Positions 48,936 to 53,981 of a stretch of 53,981 nt of DNA are shown here, piece after piece. The notes beneath the pieces were generated by a model. The model worked only from the letters and a program-made list of their open reading frames with translations, was not told the DNA's origin and did not search any database. The first letter of the stretch is position 1. The number at the start of each line of letters is the position of its first letter. A program made the translations under genes and the position numbers. This DNA is from Condylostoma magnum (Eukaryota > Ciliophora > Heterotrichea > Heterotrichida > Condylostomatidae). Location: the NCBI GenBank assembly GCA_920105805.1, contig CAKKTI010000112.1, positions 1 through 53,981 of the forward strand, in the 5' to 3' direction.

Positions 48936-50117
48936 ATGGGATAAAACAACTCTTGTAGTAAATCAAGAAAGACAAATAATGCAATATAGTCATTTCAAAA
49001 GCCAGATATTCAATTCCTTAAGTTTGATTACAATTCAATTAAATGCTAATTTATATCAAAATCACCAAATATTTACAGTAATATAGGACTAACTATACTT
49101 TAAGGCAACAATAGTAACTTTCATATAACCTCATTGATGAAATGCCTTTTAAACATTCCACCTCTAGCCGACTACTTTCTTAATAAACTTCATTTTAAAG
49201 ACAAAGGAATTAATCACTTAAAACTTACTCACGGCTTAGGTGATCTAATGCTGACTTATTGAAACTGTCCATTTCCTGTAATTATTCCAAAAATGATACT
49301 AAAAATTTGCAAGAAAAGAAATTTAAGTAATGATACGAATCTGCAAGATGTTTTAGAGTTTTTCTTAAATAGTATTCATTATGATCTGAATCGTATACAG
49401 GATTACAAGCAAAGAATCGTTGTATTAGGAAGCTCGGATGAGGACTAGGCTCGTTTTTAATGAGGAGAGAGACTAAGGAGTGAATAGTCAATTGTTGTTG
49501 ACTTATTCACAGGATAATTTAGAAACAGAACGGTATGCTCTTTCTGTAAAAACAAATCATTTGCATTTGAAAACTTCTAATACCTTGAATTCCCAGTTCC
49601 TTATTAAGATAGATGCTCTGTTTAGTAGTGTTTTCAGATATTAATCGATCAAACTGTAAATGTTTAAATGAAAAGGTGTAATTCTTGCAACAATGTTGTA
49701 AATCTACTAAAAAGGAATACAGTATGGAAACTTCCTCCTATTGTACTTATTTACTTTCAAAGATGTTGAAAAGGTAATAAAAGTTATGCTGCTATTGATA
49801 TTAATGATTTAATATGAGATCCTTGGGATCTTGTGGAAGGAACTAATAAAATTACAGGTTTATACTACTTTGCTTGTGGTATATTTTATGGAGAGCATGG
49901 ATATTATAGCATTACACTTAATAGAATCACTAATAAGTTTTACAAGCATGAAAATAATGATATATAGGAATTAAAGTTTAATAGTTTAGACCATCCTAAT
50001 TTAGAATTCGCAGTTTTCTATTAAAGTGCATAAAAAAAGATTTATAGGTAAAGGGATGATAATATGCAGAATTGGCCTCATTTTGATAGCAATTTAAATT
50101 TGTTTAATTTTAGTTAA
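48936..50117 (+). CDS. USP-family protein lacking catalytic Cys and His (pseudo-deubiquitinase)
   Basis: About 393 residues with the ubiquitin-specific-protease (peptidase C19) layout. The Cys box is IGLTILQGNNSNFHITSLMK with CLLNIPPLADYFL after it. The middle shows the Zn-ribbon CSFCKNKSF and RCNSCNNVV pair and LPPIVLIYFQRC. The His box is GLYYFACGIFYGEHGYYSI. In active USPs the Cys box reads GNTCYMNS; here the position is Ser60 (AGT) in GNNS. The catalytic His of GHY is Tyr323 in GYY. Both catalytic residues are therefore lost while both zinc-ribbon CxxC pairs are kept, so it probably binds ubiquitin or a partner without cleaving. N-terminal MGQNNSCSKS is a possible myristoylation site. Stop TAA-TAA 50115-50120. 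Confidence 0.85.
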
Positions 50118-50222
50118 TAATTAGTACTTTTCATAATTTCTTAAAACATATTGATGACTAATTATTTATATATATTAACAAAGTAGATTAGTTGTATCAA
50201 ATTTTAAAAATAAATATAATAA

Positions 50223-51113
50223 ATGTCAGAGGATAAGCGATACGAAGACATTATACCAGGGTTAAACTCAAAAACTGTTGTATAAAGAGATGTACTTGCA
50301 TGAACTTTAGGAGTATCTTATACTCTATTTGCTGTATTCTTAGCTGCATATGATCAAATGAGGTTTATATCATTGATGGTGAATACATTCTTTGTGCTTT
50401 ATATAGTAAGATGGTATCATTGGTATAAAAGAGGAATGCATCTATTTCTTTTTGACGGATGTTATACAATCAATTTCGGGGTATTTGTTTTCTATCACTT
50501 CTTACCTGATAATTAATACTTGTTCTTACCTTTATTTGCTGTAAGGAACTATTTGGTTTTTTAGACTTACAATACAAAGAATTCTCTAGTATTCCATAGT
50601 TTTGACAAATTTTTTACTACATTTATACACATAGCTCCAGCTTGTATTGTTTCTATGGTATACTACTGTGATTTACCTTATTTTCGAGAATCTTAGAAGG
50701 ATTTCACACTATATCAGTACATGTTATACCCTACAATATGAGCTATAGTCTGGGGTATTTCAAATTACTTACTTATTTATATAATACTCTCAAACTACTA
50801 TAAAAGAAACAATTATTTAACCCTCTATGATTTTTTCTACTCAATATATAAAAAGGCCTTTTAGCCTTTCCACGAAAGAAGTGAAAAACTATCCCAAGCT
50901 GTAATGATTATATACATTCAGTCCTTTTGCATTTTATCATTTTTATTATCCTACCTACTAACCTTTTACCCAATACTAGATTTAATCTGGCACATAGCTT
51001 TCATCGAAGTAGCCCTATACAACGCAGCAAACTACTACCTACGTTGAATTCCTAAAAGCTACCTATCCCACATCAACACTTTTGACACTCCTTCTGAAAA
51101 TAAAACTAGGTAG
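50223..51113 (+). CDS. GPC1: Glycerophosphocholine acyltransferase (GPC1/DUF2838 family)
   Basis: About 296 residues and some eight hydrophobic helices. The DUF2838 family, founded by yeast Gpc1, acylates glycero-3-phosphocholine with acyl-CoA to lysophosphatidylcholine in the ER. Landmarks are the N-terminal DVLAWTLGVSYTLFAVFL, LFLFDGCYTINFGVFVFYHF (family HxFxLDFCYxVN), VWGISNYLLIYIIL, and the C-terminal HIAFIEVALYNAANYYLRW with IPKSYLSHINTFD. Length matches the family. Stop codons TAG-TAA-TAG stand in tandem at 51111-51119. A TGA in this frame lies only beyond the next gene's ATG (51151), which shows that UAG or UAA ends this gene. The initial Trp of LAWTLG is TGA. Confidence 0.85.
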
Positions 51114-51150
51114 TAATAGCCATTCAAATTTAATAATTCTCCAATAATAA

Positions 51151-52137
51151 ATGTCGCAAATTCCAGATCAGATGCGAGCCTTAGTAGTCTAAGGGCCAGC
51201 AAATCCTGCCCCCTAAGTTGAATTACAAAACCAGCAAGTGCCTGCTCCAGGTCAAGACGAAGTCCTGATAAAAGTAGAATTTTCTCCTATAAACCCCTCT
51301 GATCTCTACTCAATCCAGGGTACATATAGGCCAACTCCACACGTCTTAGGAATTGAGGGCAGTGGCACAGTAGTTAGAAGTGGAGGGGGAGACCTAGCTG
51401 ACTCTCTTGTAGGTTAAAGAGTAGCTGGAATAGTTGACTTAGGGTTCAATGGATTCTGGAGCGAATACACTGTTACTAATGTAAAAAGTGTAATTAGAAT
51501 AGCTGATGATGTTTCCTTCTAACTAGCAGCTAGCAGTTTTGTTAATCCAATGACTGTTATGGGATTCATGGAAATTATTTAGAAGGGTGGCCATACTGTT
51601 GCAATTAACACCGCTGCGTCGTCTTAACTGGGAACAATGTTTATACTGCAGTGTAAGAAAAGAGGAGTCAAGTCTATTAACATTGTTAGAAGGGAGGAGC
51701 ATGCTGAAAGATTAAGATCAATTGGAGCAGATTATGTACTCTGTACTTCTAATGAGAATTTCTAGGAGGAATTGAATAATCTGTGCAATGAACTAAAAGT
51801 TAGAGTAGCTTTTGATGCATGTGGAGGGGAAAGTTTGAATTAATTAGTATAAGGCTTAGCACCTGGTGGAGCTATTTATGTGTATGGACTGTTAAATGGA
51901 GTTGTTACTAGTAATTTCCCTTCTGGGCTGATTTTAAGGAAGGGTATTGATGTGACTAGTTTTTATTTACCTCGGTATGGACTACAGAGCTTAGATATAT
52001 TAGATAAGCAATTTCTAGAGGAATATCCTACAGTAGTAAAAAGTGAAGTTAAATTGGAATAAGTGCTAGAAGCTGCTGGGGAGTATAACAATAACATGAG
52101 TGCAGGAAAAGTATTGGTATCACCAACATTAGATTAG
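51151..52137 (+). CDS. Zinc-free MDR oxidoreductase, quinone reductase / enoyl reductase-like
   Basis: About 328 residues. Medium-chain dehydrogenase/reductase fold: GroES-like N-terminal domain (VEFSPINPSDLYSIQGTY, HVLGIEGSGTVV), then a Rossmann NAD(P)H-binding domain (VNPMTVMGFMEIIQKGGHTV, SIGADYVLCTSNENF, VAFDACGG, LAPGGAIYVYG). No zinc-binding Cys set is present, which places it with quinone oxidoreductases or the mitochondrial enoyl-ACP reductase branch (MECR/ETR1). No mitochondrial presequence is visible, so cytosolic quinone/enoyl reduction is likelier. The start could also be Met8 (MRALVVQG, 51172). The stop is TAG 52135-52137, with TGA 52147-52149 four codons later as alternative. 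It follows the acyltransferase by 37 bp on the same strand. Confidence 0.88.
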
Positions 52138-52235
52138 TTATTTAGTTGAGTTTAATTAATGTTTTGAGAGGTATTAAAACTAAAATTATATAGGGATAAT
52201 TAAGTAAAGCCTATTATCATAATATAATTAAATGT

Positions 52236-53186
52236 CTAAAATTTATCAAATACTTTTTTCTGTAATACTGGAGAAGGAGGATCAGAAAAATCAGAGAAAC
52301 AATTGTAGTATTATGTGTCATCTTCTGAAAAAGCCTACGGAATCCAAGGTGGGGGTATATTTTATTTACTAACATCTTCAAAACTAACGCCATAGAATCA
52401 AGAATGGTTCATTACTTCATCCATTCCATTAGTGCCTAACCTTAAACTGGGATTTTTATTTAGCAGTCTTTATACTAAATCAGTTTAATCTACAGATAGG
52501 AATTCTGGGTATACCGGATCATTGTTTATAATTTGTTCTAGTATTAACATAGGGTTTTCATTGTAAAAGGGTGTATATCCTACTCATATCTCAAAAATAA
52601 GTATTCCTAAAGATCAGTAATCTGTTGAGAAAGTGCTTCCTCTGTTTTATATCATTTCAGGGGACATATACTCCTGTGAAGTACACTTTGTATAACATTT
52701 TTCATTGTTTTAAGTAACAATCGTATTATGCAGATTTGTTAATTTAATATAGCCATTATTAGTTATTCAAATACTACTCGGCTGTATATCTCTGTGAATT
52801 ACTTTGTTTTAATGTAGAAATTGAATAGCTATCATTATTTAGGTGATATAAAATAAAGAGGCATCATGGGGAATATAATGTCAAACTAGGAGTCTGTTGT
52901 CTAAGCCTCCTCCTATGCAAAATTCGTATATTATATAACAATAACGCTAGTCTTAAGCCGTGCCTATATAATTTGATATAAACTCACACTTAACAGCCTT
53001 AGCTATCTACTTTTCACGTATTAGATACTAAAGATAATTCTTTTCAATCATTAATTTCTTTGGAAATTATTTCAAAGCGACTATTTTTTCTTAGCCATCC
53101 ACAAAAGCTTTGCCTAATCTCATTTTCCAAATAGTTCCTTTTCCTATTATTTCAAATGACTAAAAACTATTAATTATATCAGCCAT
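52236..53186 (-). CDS. AGC-type pseudokinase
   Basis: About 316 residues, a protein kinase domain of AGC shape. It includes EYMSPEMIQN, a DYWSLGILIFE helix whose Trp is TGA, RLLNKNPSLRLG, and a C-terminal SFEDVSKQKIYPPPWIPQ segment like the start of an AGC tail. Catalytic elements are degraded. The Gly loop is GKGTIWKM without the GxGxxG pattern, the HRDLKPEN loop is HRDIQPSS (131-138, Lys replaced by Gln, Asn by Ser), and DFG is Asn151-Leu-His. The ATP Lys39 of VALK and the HRD Asp133 remain. It is predicted to be a scaffold or regulator rather than an active kinase. Stop TAG 52238-52236. It follows the RING-H2 gene by 18 bp on the same strand. Confidence 0.85.
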
Positions 53187-53204
53187 AATAATATTACAAA
53201 TACA

Positions 53205-53981
53205 CTATTCTAGCATAGAAGTTCCTGATTCTAGGTCTTACACCGGGTTACTTTTGCACACAGGACACTTAGGACTCCTCGGACACTGCACCAGTCACTC
53301 AATAATGCACTAACTATGAAACACATGCTTACAATTCAACCTCCTTCCCTTCTCCCCTTCGGAAATATCATCTAAACAAATCGCACAAGTTTCTCTATCT
53401 ACACTCATACTAATCTTCTCAATAGTATACTCTTGTAACTAATTTTCATACAAACTTCTCCTATGCAAAACTCTTTAATCCTCTGGTTACACAGACACAA
53501 CTTCCCTTCCTCTTTTGCACCTTATAATAAAATATGCTATATAAATTAGTCCAATTAAACATAAAAAACTTCCCACAATGACAAAAACGATTATCAACCG
53601 CTAATCATCATCTAATTCATCCCCACAGTCTCCATCATCATAATCACATTCAGATACATTACAACCATCATCACAAGACCCGTCACCTCTTCAAGACTCC
53701 GGACAGCCAGCTGAGCAATATTGCCTACAATCGTACATGTCATAACTACAAGATCTCTAGAAGCATACTTTTTCACATACACCGTTTCCTAGCATTGTAA
53801 AACTACAACCTTCTGAGCAATAATTGCAATCATTTCCATCGTATCCACAAAACTAATTATTACATTAAGTGTCGCAATAATTGTTATTTTTAAGTGAAAT
53901 GCAGTGCTAGCAGGTCATGTTAATTTCAGAGCAGTCTGAATCTTCGTATTCAATTTAGGATTGATAGCACACTAGTTCGCA
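53205..53981 (-). CDS. Transmembrane RING-H2 ligase with LNR (Lin12/Notch) repeats, 5' end missing
   Basis: The frame enters from the right edge; 258 residues are visible. The extracellular part has three Lin12/Notch-like repeats (CDTQCNNQFCGYDGNDC; CSFTMLGNGVCEKVCF with SCSYDMYDC; SWRGDGSCDDGCNVSECDYD), which are Cys-rich calcium-binding modules. A single membrane helix (LIIVFVIVGSFLCLIGLIY) and a basic stop-transfer follow. The cytosolic part has a complete C3H2C3 RING-H2 (CAICLDDISEGEKGRRLNC, then KHVFHSQCIIEWLVQC and CPVCKS). The conserved Trp of this finger is TGA. It is a membrane E3 ubiquitin ligase whose exposed Notch-type repeats suggest ligand or calcium sensing (inference). Stop at TAG 53207-53205 or TAA 53240-53238. 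Confidence 0.88.

Noticed and set aside
1-53981. CRISPR array, rRNA, tRNA, telomere or transposon remains
   Set aside because: Nothing matching these was seen; the only repeats are the protein-coding 57-bp array and the gap-flanking duplication.

Overview
The window reads as gene-dense macronuclear DNA of a heterotrich ciliate with a Condylostoma-type nuclear code (NCBI table 28). UAA and UAG encode Gln inside genes, UGA encodes Trp, and all three also end genes. UGA falls on family-conserved tryptophans in HIRA (32535-32537), a kinase DxW motif and a RING-H2 finger. Real termination at UAG is forced where the next gene starts 14 bp (HIRA) or 37 bp (51151) downstream. UGA terminates at 7661, 11805, 24713, 25754 and 40089. 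A standard translation shreds almost every gene here, so the coordinates below come from reading each strand with TAA/TAG=Gln and TGA=Trp and placing stops by family length and neighbouring genes. No rRNA, tRNA, CRISPR array or mobile element was recognised.

Layout, left half: a WD40 gene cut by the left edge; an unknown minus-strand gene; a 1555-residue cysteine-rich multi-pass surface protein; the mRNA-export factor GLE1; an IQ/ankyrin protein; a small unknown gene; a Cyc8/UTX-type TPR corepressor; a coiled-coil protein; a 100-N assembly gap flanked by the same 99 bp on both sides; an MGRN1-like RING ligase; three weak small genes; a second, 1935-residue surface protein with a 57-bp tandem repeat; a multi-membrane unknown; an alpha-carbonic-anhydrase-like protein that has lost its zinc ligands; and a 1926-residue Gln-rich coiled coil.

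Right half: a SEC14 protein; the histone chaperone HIRA; a FYVE-finger/PAK-type kinase; an unknown; a putative mitochondrial membrane protein; an unknown; a DUF229 phosphatase/sulfatase-fold protein; an unknown; importin-alpha; a TmcB-like multi-pass protein; an OTU deubiquitinase with ubiquitin-interacting motifs; a catalytically dead USP; a glycerophosphocholine acyltransferase; a quinone-reductase-like dehydrogenase; an AGC-type pseudokinase; and a transmembrane Notch-repeat RING-H2 protein cut by the right edge.

The genes are mostly unrelated housekeeping, surface and signalling functions packed tightly on both strands. Several divergent pairs have only 7-15 bp between start codons. No recognised gene needs an intron to stay in frame. 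Functional neighbours include OTU next to dead USP (ubiquitin) and two related giant surface proteins. Because stops are rare in every frame, genes without homologues are uncertain, and their frames were chosen on amino-acid composition and fit to the gaps between better-supported genes.
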